Assembly (NCBI GenBank): GCA_963816975.1 | Contig: CAWFMD010000006.1 | Location: forward strand, 806,001 to 870,000 | Reading direction: 5' to 3' | DNA: 64,000 nt | Source of the DNA: DASRIA01 sp963816975 | GTDB taxonomy: Bacteria > Actinomycetota > Thermoleophilia > Solirubrobacterales > JBBDJG01 | In this document: one piece after another, positions 29,286 through 37,644 of the stretch | Position numbering within the stretch: the first letter of the stretch is position 1 | Layout: every line of letters starts with the position of its first letter | The notes under the pieces: model-generated | Seen by the model: the letters and a program-made list of their open reading frames with translations, nothing else | What the model was told of the DNA's origin: nothing | Database searches by the model: none | Made by a program: the position numbers and the translations under genes

Positions 29286-30227
29286 CTACCCGGCGGGCCG
29301 CAGCTCGACGGGCTCGGCGTCGAGGTGAGTCATCAGGCGGAACTCCTCGAAGCGGCGATTGATCTCGTCGTGGGTGAGGGCTTGCACGCGCTCGGTCCCG
29401 AACTGCTCGACGTTGAACGAGGCCATCGTTGATCCGTACGTCATCGCCCGCCGCAGCTCCTGGTCGGACGACTCGTCGTCGCCCACGGAATCGAGGTAAC
29501 CGAGGAAGCCCCCGGCGAAGCTGTCGCCGGCGCCGGTCGGGTCGATCACCGCCTCCAGCGGGTAGCCGGGCAACGCGAAGAAGCCGCCGGGCGTGAACAG
29601 GGCCGCACCGTACTCACCCTGCTTCGCGACGACCATCCGCGGCCCCAGCGCCATCACCTCGCGTGCGGCCCGCACGAGGTTCGGCTGCTCGGTGAGCATG
29701 CGCAGCTCGGCGTCATTCATGAGGACGAGGTCGACGGCGCTGATCGCGCTGAGCAATGAGTCGCGCGCAGTCTCGATCCAGAGGTTCATCGAGTCCAGGC
29801 CCACCAGCTGCGCCGCATCGCTCTGCTCGCGCACCTGCCGCTGCAGGTCTGGCTGGATGTTGGCGAGGAACAGCGTCTCCGCCGCCTGCGACTGCTCGGA
29901 GAGCTTCGGCTGGAAGTCGCCGAACACGTTCAGCCGGGTGTCGTCGGTGTGTGCGACGTTCAGGTCGTACTCGTAGTGCCCGCGCCAGAAGAACGTCTCG
30001 CCGCCGGGTACGTGCTCGACGTCGTCCGTGTCGATGCCGCGCCGGCGCAGCACCTCATACTCCGCCTCGCCGAAGTCGTCGCCGACCGGCCCGACGACCC
30101 GCACGTCCGTGAAGAAGCTTGCCGCCAGCGAGAAGTGCACGGCAGAGCCGCCGAGCATGCGCTCGCGCTCGCCGAACGGGGTCCGCACGGCGTCAAAGGC
30201 GATGGATCCGACCACGACGAGGCTCAT
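29286..30227 (-). CDS. PfkB-family carbohydrate kinase
   Basis: 313 aa. Family marks are GGSAVHFSLAASFFTDVRVVGPVGDDFG near the start and DPTGAGDSFAGGFLGYL near residue 226, which contains the catalytic Asp and anion hole. The order and length fit PfkB sugar/nucleoside kinases. The substrate pocket is not diagnostic; adenosine-, ribo- or fructose-type kinases are all possible. The gene is divergent from the EamA transporter gene with only 19 bp between the start codons, so their promoters must overlap coding sequence or one message must be leaderless. Confidence 0.88.
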   Translation of the reverse strand: MSLVVVGSIAFDAVRTPFGERERMLGGSAVHFSLAASFFTDVRVVGPVGDDFGEAEYEVLRRRGIDTDDVEHVPGGETFFWRGHYEYDLNVAHTDDTRLNVFGDFQPKLSEQSQAAETLFLANIQPDLQRQVREQSDAAQLVGLDSMNLWIETARDSLLSAISAVDLVLMNDAELRMLTEQPNLVRAAREVMALGPRMVVAKQGEYGAALFTPGGFFALPGYPLEAVIDPTGAGDSFAGGFLGYLDSVGDDESSDQELRRAMTYGSTMASFNVEQFGTERVQALTHDEINRRFEEFRLMTHLDAEPVELRPAG

Positions 30228-30246
30228 GGGCGCGACAGACTAGAAG

Positions 30247-31083
30247 ATGCGCTTCATGACTGCGCTCGTCCTCGCATTTGCGTCCAGCGTCTCGTGGGGG
30301 GTGGCCGACTTCCTCGGTGGGCTGCAGGCCCGCCGGCTGCCCCTGCTGAACGTGCTGCTCTGCTCCCAGGGCATCGGCCTCCTGCTGGTCGGCGTCTACA
30401 TGCTGGCTCGCACGGAATCACCGCCGGGCGGGGACTTCGCGGCATGGGCCGCGCTGTCGGGGATCGCCGGGGCAATCGGGCTGGCCGCCTTCTACCGAGG
30501 TCTCGCGGTGGGGAACATGGGAGTGGTCGCGCCGATCTCGTCCACGGCGGCCCTGATCCCGGTGGTCGTGGGGATCGCATCGGGTGATCGGCCGTCGGCG
30601 ATCCAGTATGCCGGCCTGATGCTGGCGCTCGTCGGTGTGGTGATCGCATCGCGCGAGGAGGTCTCCGGCGCGACCGCGAGCGGTGCAGGCTTCGCCCTGT
30701 TGAGCGCACTCGGCTTCGGGTTCTTCTTCGTCGGCATGGACAACGCCAGCGACGCAGACATCGGGTGGGCGATGCTCGGCAACCGCATCACGAGCTTCTC
30801 GCTGCTGCTCGCGGCGTTCGCGGTGCTGCGCCCTGCCTGGAAGGCGTCGCGCTCCGACGCTCCCGTGCTGGCAACGGTGGGCACGCTCGACATCACCGCC
30901 AACGCCCTGTTCGCGATCGCCTCGACCGAAGGCCTGGTGAGCCTCGTGTCGGTGCTGGGCTCGCTCTATCCGCTCACGACCGTCGCGCTCGCCGCGGTCG
31001 TGCTGCGCGAGCGCCCGCACCGGGTCGCGCAGGTGGGGGTGGCGCTGGCGCTCGGCGGAGTCGTGCTGATCGCGGCGGGCTGA
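30247..31083 (+). CDS. EamA/DMT-family transporter
   Basis: 278 aa with ten hydrophobic segments in two five-segment halves, the drug/metabolite transporter (EamA) fold. Segment 1 contains SSVSWGVADFLGGLQARR. The GLAVGNMGVVAPISSTAALIPV and ASTEGLVSLVSVLGSLYPLTTV stretches are the paired motifs of the two repeats. The protein is probably an exporter or permease of a small metabolite, which cannot be named. It starts 19 bp from the divergent PfkB kinase and ends 24 nt before pabB. Confidence 0.88.
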   Translation: MRFMTALVLAFASSVSWGVADFLGGLQARRLPLLNVLLCSQGIGLLLVGVYMLARTESPPGGDFAAWAALSGIAGAIGLAAFYRGLAVGNMGVVAPISSTAALIPVVVGIASGDRPSAIQYAGLMLALVGVVIASREEVSGATASGAGFALLSALGFGFFFVGMDNASDADIGWAMLGNRITSFSLLLAAFAVLRPAWKASRSDAPVLATVGTLDITANALFAIASTEGLVSLVSVLGSLYPLTTVALAAVVLRERPHRVAQVGVALALGGVVLIAAG

Positions 31084-31107
31084 GCGCCGTGGCATACCAT
31101 CCGGGTG

Positions 31108-32373
31108 ATGTCCCTGCCCTGGGCGGAGCCCTTCGCCGCCGCACTCGCCCTGAAGCACGAGCCCGGCCTCGTGCTGCTCGAGAGCCTGCCCGGGTTCGGC
31201 CAGCTCGGCCGCCGCTCGTATCTCGCCGCCCGCCCTGCCGAGGTCGCGACGGACGGCATGGCGGCGCTCGCGCGGCTGGAGGAGGGCTGGTGGGCCGGGT
31301 GGCTGTCCTATGACCTCGGGCGTGAGATCGAGCGCCTGCCGGATCTGGGGCGGGCAGGGCCGGGCTTGCCGGCGCTGGCCCTGGGCCGCTTCACGGCGTG
31401 GCTGGAGTTCGACCACGCCGCGGGCCGGGTGACCCGGCACGGCGACGGCGATGCCGGCCACCTCGTGCGGGCACTCCGGGCGGCCCCGCAGGCGCCCCCG
31501 TCCCATTCGCCGGTCGTCGAGTGGCGCTCCTGTCTGCCGCGCGCCGCCTACGAAGCTGCGGTCCGGCGCGCGATCGACTACATCAGGGCGGGTGACGTCT
31601 TCCAGGTCAACCTCTCGCAGCGCCTCACCGCGGAGTGGAGCGGCGATCCGTTCGCCCTGTACGCGCGCCTGCGCCGCGAGAGCCCCGCGCCGTTCGCGGC
31701 GCTCGTGCGCCTCGGCGGCGCAGACGTGATCTCGGCCTCGCCGGAGCGCTTTCTGAGCCGTCGCGGAGAGGCGATCGAGACGCGCCCGATCAAGGGCACC
31801 AGGCCCCGCGCAGCGGACGCCGCCGCCGACCGGCGCCTCGCCTTGGCGCTGCGCTCGAGCGCGAAGGACGTCGCCGAGAACGTGATGATCGTCGACCTCG
31901 CGCGCAACGACCTGGGCCGCATCGCGCGCTTCGGCACCGTCTCGGTGCAGGAGCTGTGCGCGCTGGAATCGCACCCGGGCGTCCACCATCTGGTCTCCAC
32001 GATCGCGGCCCGGACCCGCGCGGACGTGAGCGCGGCCGACGTGATTCGCGCGACGTTTCCGCCGGGGTCGGTGACCGGCGCGCCGAAGGTGCGCGCGCTG
32101 GAGATCATCGAGGAGCTGGAGCCTGTGCGGCGCGGGCCCTACTGCGGCGCGGTCGGGTGGTTCGGGCCGGACCGGCGGCTGGAGCTGTCGGTCGCGATCC
32201 GCTCCCTGATCGCTGCCCGCGGGGGTCTGCACCTGCACGTGGGCGGCGCGGTCACCGCGGAGTCCGATCCGGCCGGCGAGTGGCGGGAGACGATGCACAA
32301 GGCCGCGCGCCTGCTGCGGGCTGCCGGCGGGAAGGTCGAGACCGGCCCCACCGCCCTGCCGCTCGCCTCGTGA
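31108..32373 (+). CDS. pabB: Aminodeoxychorismate synthase component I
   Basis: 421 aa from ATG 31108; GTG 31105 is one codon upstream. The chorismate-binding domain is complete: the RRAIDYIRAGDVFQVNLSQR segment, PIKGTRPR near residue 227, ENVMIVDLARNDLGRIA and PPGSVTGAPKVRALEII. PIKGT with Lys in this position is the PabB/TrpE-type active site. Together with a PabA amidotransferase (not in this window) it makes 4-amino-4-deoxychorismate for folate. The next gene is the lyase that completes p-aminobenzoate, overlapping by 4 nt (GTGA), which supports PabB over anthranilate synthase. Confidence 0.92.
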   Translation: MSLPWAEPFAAALALKHEPGLVLLESLPGFGQLGRRSYLAARPAEVATDGMAALARLEEGWWAGWLSYDLGREIERLPDLGRAGPGLPALALGRFTAWLEFDHAAGRVTRHGDGDAGHLVRALRAAPQAPPSHSPVVEWRSCLPRAAYEAAVRRAIDYIRAGDVFQVNLSQRLTAEWSGDPFALYARLRRESPAPFAALVRLGGADVISASPERFLSRRGEAIETRPIKGTRPRAADAAADRRLALALRSSAKDVAENVMIVDLARNDLGRIARFGTVSVQELCALESHPGVHHLVSTIAARTRADVSAADVIRATFPPGSVTGAPKVRALEIIEELEPVRRGPYCGAVGWFGPDRRLELSVAIRSLIAARGGLHLHVGGAVTAESDPAGEWRETMHKAARLLRAAGGKVETGPTALPLAS

Positions 32374-33185
32374 AGATCTGGCTGAACGGTGCGCTGGCCG
32401 GGGAAGGCGAGGGGTGCATCTCGCCGGCCGACCACGGCTTCCTCGTCGGGGACGGCGTGTTCGAGACGCTGCGCTGGTACGACGGGACACCGTTCGCGCT
32501 GGCGGAGCACCTCGGCCGCCTGGCGGAGGGTTGCCGGGCGCTGGGCATCGTCCCGCCCCCGAGTGGCGAGCTGGAGGCAGCCGCCCACGCGGTGGTGGAG
32601 GCCAACGACCTGCGCGACTCGCGCATGCGTATCACCGTCACGAGTGGGCCCGGCCCCGCCGGCCTGCTGCGCGGCAGCGGCCCGCCCACGGTGCTCGTCG
32701 TCGCGCTGCCCCTGTCGCCCTGGCCGCCCACGTCCACGGCGGTGATCGCGGACCTGCGCCGCGACGAGCACAGCCCGCTCGCCGGAATCAAGACCGTGTC
32801 GCTCGCCGCGAGCGCCCGGGCGCTCGCCCAGGCGCACGCGGCCGGCGCCGACGAGGCGTTGCTGCGCAACCGAGCCGGTGACCTGTGCGAGGCGACGACC
32901 GCCAACGTCTTCCTGGTGCACGACGGGGTCGCCGCGACGCCGCCGCTTCAGGCGGGCTGCCTGGCCGGGATCACGCGCGGGCACCTGCTCGCGCTCGGGG
33001 CGGTGGAGCGCGTGCTGTCCCCGCAGGATGTGGGCACCGCCCAGGAGGCCTTCCTCACCTCCTCGACGCGCGAGGTCCAACCGCTGGTCGCGGTCGACGG
33101 CAGGCCGATCGGGGACGGCCGGCCGGGCCCCGCGACGGCTCGCCTCGCGGGCGCCTATGCGCGGCTCGTGCGCGAGTCGCGCTAG
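32370..33185 (+). CDS. pabC: Aminodeoxychorismate lyase / class IV aminotransferase
   Basis: 271 aa from GTG 32370, overlapping the pabB stop. It is a fold-type IV PLP enzyme: FLVGDGVFETLRWYDG at the N-terminus, the PLP lysine in AGIKTVSLAA (near residue 140), and EALLRNRAGDLCEATTANVF for the cofactor phosphate region. The position after pabB supports 4-amino-4-deoxychorismate lyase (p-aminobenzoate plus pyruvate), although D-amino acid or branched-chain aminotransferases share the fold. The stop lies in a CTAG shared with the stop of the minus-strand HAD gene. Confidence 0.9.
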   Translation: MKIWLNGALAGEGEGCISPADHGFLVGDGVFETLRWYDGTPFALAEHLGRLAEGCRALGIVPPPSGELEAAAHAVVEANDLRDSRMRITVTSGPGPAGLLRGSGPPTVLVVALPLSPWPPTSTAVIADLRRDEHSPLAGIKTVSLAASARALAQAHAAGADEALLRNRAGDLCEATTANVFLVHDGVAATPPLQAGCLAGITRGHLLALGAVERVLSPQDVGTAQEAFLTSSTREVQPLVAVDGRPIGDGRPGPATARLAGAYARLVRESR

Positions 33186-33816
33186 CGCAGCGCCACGCCG
33201 AGCAGGTGCTCGAGCCGCTCCAGCGTGCCGTCCGCGCCGCGGTGCAGCACGGCGGTCATGCCCACGGCCTCTGCGCCCTCGCAGTTCTCGACGCAGGTCG
33301 TCGACGAACACGCACTGGGCCGGGTCGAGGCCGACCCGCTCTGCTCCCAGGTGGAAGATCTCGGGCTGCGGCTTGTAGAGCCCGACCTCGCCCGAGATCA
33401 CGACGCCGTCGAAGAGCGTCGAGAATGCATCTCGGTCGTAGCGGCCGCGGCCCCACGAATTCGAGATCAGGCCGGTCTTCACTCCGGCGGCGCGGGCGCG
33501 CGGCAGCGCGTCGATCATCGCCTGCTCCGGCTGCATCCCGGAGAAGAGGCGTTCGACCAGGCCCTCGTGGCGATCCGCGCGCACACCGATGATCGGGCCG
33601 AACAGCGGCGCGAAGGTCGTCCTCGTCGAGCTCACCCGCCTCCAGCCGCCGCAGCAGGGCGCGCGCCTCGGGGTTCTCGCGGAACGCCTGCTTGACCACG
33701 TTGCGATCGATGCCCTCCGCCTCGCAGAACGCCCGGAAGGAGTCCCACACGTTGGTCGTGAGGACGCCGCCGTAGTCGACCAGCAGCCCGGTCGGCGCGG
33801 CGTTCTCAGCGGGCAC
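33182..33816 (-). pseudogene. HAD-IA family hydrolase, broken by two single-base frameshifts
   Basis: GTG 33816 opens GLLVDYGGVLTTNVWDSFRAFC, the HAD motif I region. The frame then fails near 33616: one extra G in the plus-strand GG at 33616-33617 disrupts DEDDFAPLFGP. In the next frame the gene continues through VERLFSGMQPEQAMIDAL, GLISNSWGRGRYD, KPQPEIFHLGAERVGL and CVFVDDLR. It breaks again near 33291, where removing one A restores DDLRENCEGAEAVGMTAVLH and a stop at 33182-33184. Both breaks are one-base insertions and every restored segment matches the family. The gene is therefore either recently disrupted or misread. It overlaps the kinase gene upstream by 11 nt. Confidence 0.8.
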
Positions 33817-34888
33817 GGCTCGCCTCGAATGCTGCCTCGGCGAGCGCGGGGACGCCTTCGTCGAACAGCTTCAGATAGGGGTCGTCGGTCGTGCCCGCGA
33901 GCGAACGCTTGTAGTTGCCCTCCATGAACACGGCGGCCTTCCACAGTGCCAGCGTCTGGTACCAGTTGAGGGCGGACATCGAGCGACCCGTGCGCTCCTC
34001 GTAGTGAGCGATCAGCTCCTCGCGACTGGGGAAGCCCTCGCGCCGCGAGACTGCGGTGAGCGAGGCGAACATCGTGTCGTCCGGATCGCCCGGCTGGATC
34101 CACGTGACCGTCATGTAGCCGAGGTCGGCGAGCGGATCGCCGATCGTGGAAAGCTCCCAATCGAAGATCGCGATCACCCTCGCGGGCGGGTCGTCCGCGA
34201 CCATCGTGTTGCCGAGGCGGTAGTCGCCGTGCACGATCGTCGCGTCGGGCGATTCCGGCATGTTCGCCGCGAGCCAGTCGCGCAACTCCTGCACCCGCGG
34301 CAGCTCGCGCGTCTTGTTGTACTCCCACAGGCCGGTGAACCGCTTGATCTGGCGCTCCAGGTACCCGGTCGGCTTGCCGAAGCCCTCGAGTCCGCATGCG
34401 CGCCAGTCGACGGCGTGCACCTCGGCCAGCGCGTCGACGAGATCGAGACCCATGCGACGGCGCTCCTGCGGCGTGTCGAGCGGCGCGGGTATCTCGCTCG
34501 TGATGACGGAGCCGACCACGTACTCCATGACATAGAAGGGCGCACCGATGACGGACTCGTCTCCGCAGGCGAGCAGCGTGCGCGGGGAGCGGGCCGGCGT
34601 GTCCTTGATCGCGTCGAGGATGCGCCACTCGCGCAGCACGTCGTGCGCGGAGGGCGGCAGCGGCGGCCGCGGCGGCCGCCGCAGCACGAACTGGTCCGTG
34701 CCCCGGGTTACCAGATAGGTGATGTTCGAGTGGCCTTCGCCGATGCGCTCGAACTCCAGTGGCGCGTCATCTCCCGGCAGCTCGCGCGCGAGGTGCTCGC
34801 GCAGCGTCTCGCTGATGATCAGCGGCGCGAGCTCGAGCCGCTCGGCCTCGGCGGCGGTGGCGACGATGTCGTTCGTCTGGACGGCCAT
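33806..34888 (-). CDS. APH-fold phosphotransferase (ACAD10/LvaA-type kinase family)
   Basis: 360 aa from ATG 34888. It has the kinase-like fold of choline/aminoglycoside phosphotransferases: nucleotide loop IGEGHSNITYLV, FVLRRPP with the ATP lysine replaced by the RRPP form usual in this subfamily, catalytic loop VHGDYRLGN near residue 221, and FDWELSTIGDPLADLGY near 244. This last motif marks the subfamily fused to acyl-CoA dehydrogenases in ACAD10/ACAD11 and found in LvaA of Pseudomonas, which act on 4-hydroxyacyl-CoA. That substrate is inference here. The adjacent HAD gene repeats the HAD-APH pairing of ACAD10. No acyl-CoA dehydrogenase is in the cluster. Confidence 0.85.
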   Translation of the reverse strand: MAVQTNDIVATAAEAERLELAPLIISETLREHLARELPGDDAPLEFERIGEGHSNITYLVTRGTDQFVLRRPPRPPLPPSAHDVLREWRILDAIKDTPARSPRTLLACGDESVIGAPFYVMEYVVGSVITSEIPAPLDTPQERRRMGLDLVDALAEVHAVDWRACGLEGFGKPTGYLERQIKRFTGLWEYNKTRELPRVQELRDWLAANMPESPDATIVHGDYRLGNTMVADDPPARVIAIFDWELSTIGDPLADLGYMTVTWIQPGDPDDTMFASLTAVSRREGFPSREELIAHYEERTGRSMSALNWYQTLALWKAAVFMEGNYKRSLAGTTDDPYLKLFDEGVPALAEAAFEASRAR

Positions 34889-35343
34889 CACGCGCCCGCG
34901 CGCCCCGAATCGAGCTCGGCCACGTGCGCGATGTTCGCACGGTCGGCCGGGTCGTCGCTGGGGTCGGTCGCGAACCAGCCGTCGAGGATCTCGCCGAGCA
35001 TCGGCTCGGACGTGGACCGCAGGCTGATCGCGAGCACGTTCGCGTCGTTCCAGGTGCGGGCGCCGCGGGCCGTCTCGGCGTCCGCGCACAGGGCGGCGCG
35101 TACGCCCGCCACCTTGTTCGCGGCAATCGACGCGCCGGTGCCCGTCCAGCAGCACACCACGCCCTGCTCGGCCTGTCCCTCGGCGACATCGCGCGCGGCA
35201 CGCTCGCACGCCCAGGCCCAGTCGTCGCGCTCGCCCTCGGCCAGCGCGCCGTGCGCGATCGGCTCGTGGCCGCGCTCACGCAACTGCGCCAGCAGGGCAC
35301 GGGCGACGGGCGTGTCCATGTCGCTCGCGACCGAAACCTTCAC
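34888..35343 (-). CDS. RpiB/LacA-like sugar-phosphate isomerase family protein, divergent
   Basis: 151 aa, the normal length for RpiB/LacA/LacB proteins. The core segment GVVCCWTGTGASIAANKVAG keeps the catalytic-type cysteine and the S-I-A-A-N-K anion site. Two other expected features are altered. The N-terminal SDHAG motif reads SDMDT, and the HNDANVL motif reads WNDANVL, with Trp in place of the conserved histidine. This suggests a different substrate or a lost ring-opening step. The stop overlaps the ATG of the kinase gene by one base. A plain ribose-5-phosphate isomerase assignment is not safe. Confidence 0.8.
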   Translation of the reverse strand: MKVSVASDMDTPVARALLAQLRERGHEPIAHGALAEGERDDWAWACERAARDVAEGQAEQGVVCCWTGTGASIAANKVAGVRAALCADAETARGARTWNDANVLAISLRSTSEPMLGEILDGWFATDPSDDPADRANIAHVAELDSGRAGA

Positions 35344-35367
35344 CGGCCGGGAGGATATCCGGCGACG

Positions 35368-35853
35368 CTAGAACGCCAGTCGGTGTCGCTCGATGATCGG
35401 GAGCGTCCCCTCGAAGTCCGCGTCGACCCCGTAGCGCAAGGCGATCTCCGCGATCATCGGCGGCTGGGGATCGGGCAGCGAGTTGATCTCGCGAAAGGCC
35501 TGCTCGAACCCCCCGGGCGAGATGATCTCGAGGATCCGCGCCGGGGTGTCGCCCGCGTTCCAGAACGTGTGCCACTGGCCGCGGGGCTTGAAGATCAGAT
35601 CGCCGGTCTCGCCGAGGACCTCCTCCTCGCCGAGCAGCGCCCCGACCCGCCCTTCGAGTACGTAGCTGTACTCGTCCTCACGGGAATGGCGGTGCAGCGG
35701 CGCGGCCAGGGCGTGCGGCGCCATCAGGTGTTCGACCAGCGCGAACCCGCCGCCGGACTCCTGCGCGCCGATCATGAAGCGGTCCCTCACACCCTCGGGC
35801 GCACCCATGATGTCGCCCTCGCCGGGACCGAGCACGCGGGCTTTGCCGTTCAT
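35368..35853 (-). CDS. Cupin-domain protein
   Basis: 161 aa from ATG 35853; TTG 35862 is a possible earlier start. A single cupin barrel has motif 1 as HRHSREDEYSYVLEGRVGALLG and motif 2 as GDLIFKPRGQWHTFWNAGD. These carry the usual His/His/Glu and His metal ligands. A short helical tail follows. It could be a small dioxygenase, isomerase or ligand-binding protein. It ends 24 nt before the RpiB-like gene on the same strand, so it is probably the first gene of the cupin/RpiB/kinase/HAD operon. Confidence 0.82.
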   Translation of the reverse strand: MNGKARVLGPGEGDIMGAPEGVRDRFMIGAQESGGGFALVEHLMAPHALAAPLHRHSREDEYSYVLEGRVGALLGEEEVLGETGDLIFKPRGQWHTFWNAGDTPARILEIISPGGFEQAFREINSLPDPQPPMIAEIALRYGVDADFEGTLPIIERHRLAF

Positions 35854-35888
35854 GTCAGGCAATCTATCGCTCGGGGATACTTGCAGCG

Positions 35889-36305
35889 ATGTCGCACTTC
35901 CAAAGAGAGGCGCTGCGCGCCAGGTACAGGGCGACGAGCAGGCGAAACCTGGGCGCCGTGTTCGAGGACGTGCATCCCGACTTCGAGCTGGAGACGGCCG
36001 ACCGGGTCCCGGGCGCCGGCACCTACCGCGGCGCCGCGGCCGCGACGCAGTTCTTCAAGGATCTCGTAGAGCCCTTCGAGGACGTCACCTACGAGCCGCA
36101 GCGCTTCTTCGAGCGCGGTGACCAGATCGTGGTCTTCCTGATCGTCCGCTTCAAGCCCCACGGTACGAGTGCCGTGGTCGAGAACCACGTGGGCGCGCTG
36201 TGGACCATCCGGGACGGGAAGCCGGTCCGCTGCAAGGTGTTTGCCCAGCGCGAACAGGCCCTCGAGGCCGCGGGCATGTCCGAAGCGGACGCCCGGCCCG
36301 TCTGA
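35889..36305 (+). CDS. SnoaL-like (NTF2-fold) protein
   Basis: 138 aa. The pattern FEDVHPDFELETADRVPGAGTYRGAAAATQFFKDL, interrupted here only by normal loops, is typical of SnoaL-like polyketide-cyclase-fold proteins. The second half (VVFLIVRFKPHGTSAVVENH, ALWTIRDGKPVRCKVF) completes the curved sheet. Such proteins are small enzymes or binding proteins with no common reaction. It is divergent from the cupin gene with a 35-bp gap. A second SnoaL-like gene of similar type sits at 49456-49869. Confidence 0.82.
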   Translation: MSHFQREALRARYRATSRRNLGAVFEDVHPDFELETADRVPGAGTYRGAAAATQFFKDLVEPFEDVTYEPQRFFERGDQIVVFLIVRFKPHGTSAVVENHVGALWTIRDGKPVRCKVFAQREQALEAAGMSEADARPV

Positions 36306-36331
36306 ATCCGGTCCCGCTACGGTTCTTGACC

Positions 36332-37300
36332 GTGACGCACGATCACGACAGCACCTCGCCTGACGAAGCTGCCGCGCAGCGGGGCGGTCCAGACGACGCC
36401 ACCCGCATGAGCGACATCAGCTTCTACAAGCAGTCTGCGCTGGCCCGGCTGATGACCGTCGAGGCTGCGCGCCGCGCCCGTGACGCGCGCCGTGAGGCGC
36501 TGCTGATGCTCGTGCTCGGCCTCGGCGTGACCGCGCTCTATATCTGGCGCGACGAGCTGTTCGGCACCGATGTGCCAGTGCGCGTCGTGGCAGCGCTCCT
36601 CCTCGCCACGATCGGATGGCGGTTCGCGCGTGACATCGGCCGGGCCATGGGACCCCGCCTGATGCGACGCTTCGATCCGGGCACCGCGGCCACGGTCAGC
36701 TTCCTCCTCCAGCTGCTCACGTTGCTGGTGATCGTGATCTTCGCGCTGCGGATCGTCGATCTGAACCCGCGCGCGATCGCCCTCGGCGGCGCGGTCACGG
36801 CGGTCGTGATCGGGCTGGCGGCACAGAGCACGCTCGGCAACGTGATCGCCGGGATCATGCTCCAGGCCTCCCGGCCGTTCAGGGTCGGGGAACGTGTGCG
36901 CCTCCAGGGTGGAACCCTCGGCGCGACGGTCGAGGGCACGGTTGCGAGCCAGGGTCTGATCTACACCGTCTTCGCCCGTGGCAACGGCACGTTCCTGGTT
37001 CCGAACAACTCCGCGCTGAGCGCCACGATCGTGCCGCTGCGCACTCCCGCGGGCGTCGACGTGCTCGCGCGGCTGCGCGAGGGCGTGCTGCCGAGCGAGC
37101 TGGAGCGGCTGCTCACCGACGAGGTGCTGGTGCCGACGCGCGACGACCCGGACATCTCGCTGGAGGAGGTGTACGCGGACGCGGTCGTGGTGCGCATCCG
37201 CGCGACTCCGGTCTCCGACGCCGACGGCCCGCGGCTCGCCGACCAGGTGCTGGCCGTGGTGCGGAGGGTCGCGGCACGGGCGCCGGCACAGGCCTCGTAG
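36332..37300 (+). CDS. Small-conductance mechanosensitive channel (MscS family)
   Basis: 322 aa from GTG 36332; ATG 36407 would give a 297-aa protein with a shorter acidic leader. Three hydrophobic segments are visible. The third, pore-lining helix has the AIALGGAVTAVVIGLAAQSTLGN pattern of Gly/Ala pairs. The beta domain follows (SRPFRVGERVRLQGG, then TVFARGNGTFLVPNNSALSA). The C-terminal domain is shorter than in E. coli MscS. It releases osmolytes under hypo-osmotic stress. The stop TAG directly abuts the stop of the convergent thioredoxin-fold gene. Confidence 0.88.
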   Translation: MTHDHDSTSPDEAAAQRGGPDDATRMSDISFYKQSALARLMTVEAARRARDARREALLMLVLGLGVTALYIWRDELFGTDVPVRVVAALLLATIGWRFARDIGRAMGPRLMRRFDPGTAATVSFLLQLLTLLVIVIFALRIVDLNPRAIALGGAVTAVVIGLAAQSTLGNVIAGIMLQASRPFRVGERVRLQGGTLGATVEGTVASQGLIYTVFARGNGTFLVPNNSALSATIVPLRTPAGVDVLARLREGVLPSELERLLTDEVLVPTRDDPDISLEEVYADAVVVRIRATPVSDADGPRLADQVLAVVRRVAARAPAQAS

Positions 37301-37612
37301 CTACGCGGTCGCCTGCGCCGTCGCTTTCGCCGGATTCTCCTGGGCCCACGCTGCGATCTCCGCGGAGCCGTCGATCACCGCGTCGTCGTCCGTCACGAGG
37401 ACGGGGACCCATGTGCTGCCCGTCAGCCGCTTGACAGCCTTGCGCCGGCCGGTGTTGAGGGCATCCGGGAGCGCGCCCCAGCCGAAGGTCTTGACCACCT
37501 CCGGGTCGTGGCCGGCGTCCCGTAGCGCCCGATATGCGTTGCCGCAGGGATGGCCACCGGGGCGGGGGGACCTGAACGTGCCGTAACAGACGTAGAGCTT
37601 CAACGCTCGCAC
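37301..37612 (-). CDS. Glutaredoxin / GST N-terminal-like thioredoxin-fold protein
   Basis: 103 aa. MRALKLYVCYGTF opens the fold. The first helix region has PRPGGHPCGNAYRALRDAGHDPEVV with a single cysteine, STWVPVLVTDDDAVIDGSAEI supplies the cis-Pro and the GST-type D-G-S-E-I glutathione-binding segment, and a C-terminal helix ends the protein. It looks like a lone GST N-terminal domain. Actinobacteria usually use mycothiol rather than glutathione, so the thiol partner is unknown. Confidence 0.75.
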   Translation of the reverse strand: MRALKLYVCYGTFRSPRPGGHPCGNAYRALRDAGHDPEVVKTFGWGALPDALNTGRRKAVKRLTGSTWVPVLVTDDDAVIDGSAEIAAWAQENPAKATAQATA

Positions 37613-37644
37613 CTCCTGGGGTCGGGGCTGGTTAGCTTAGGGAG

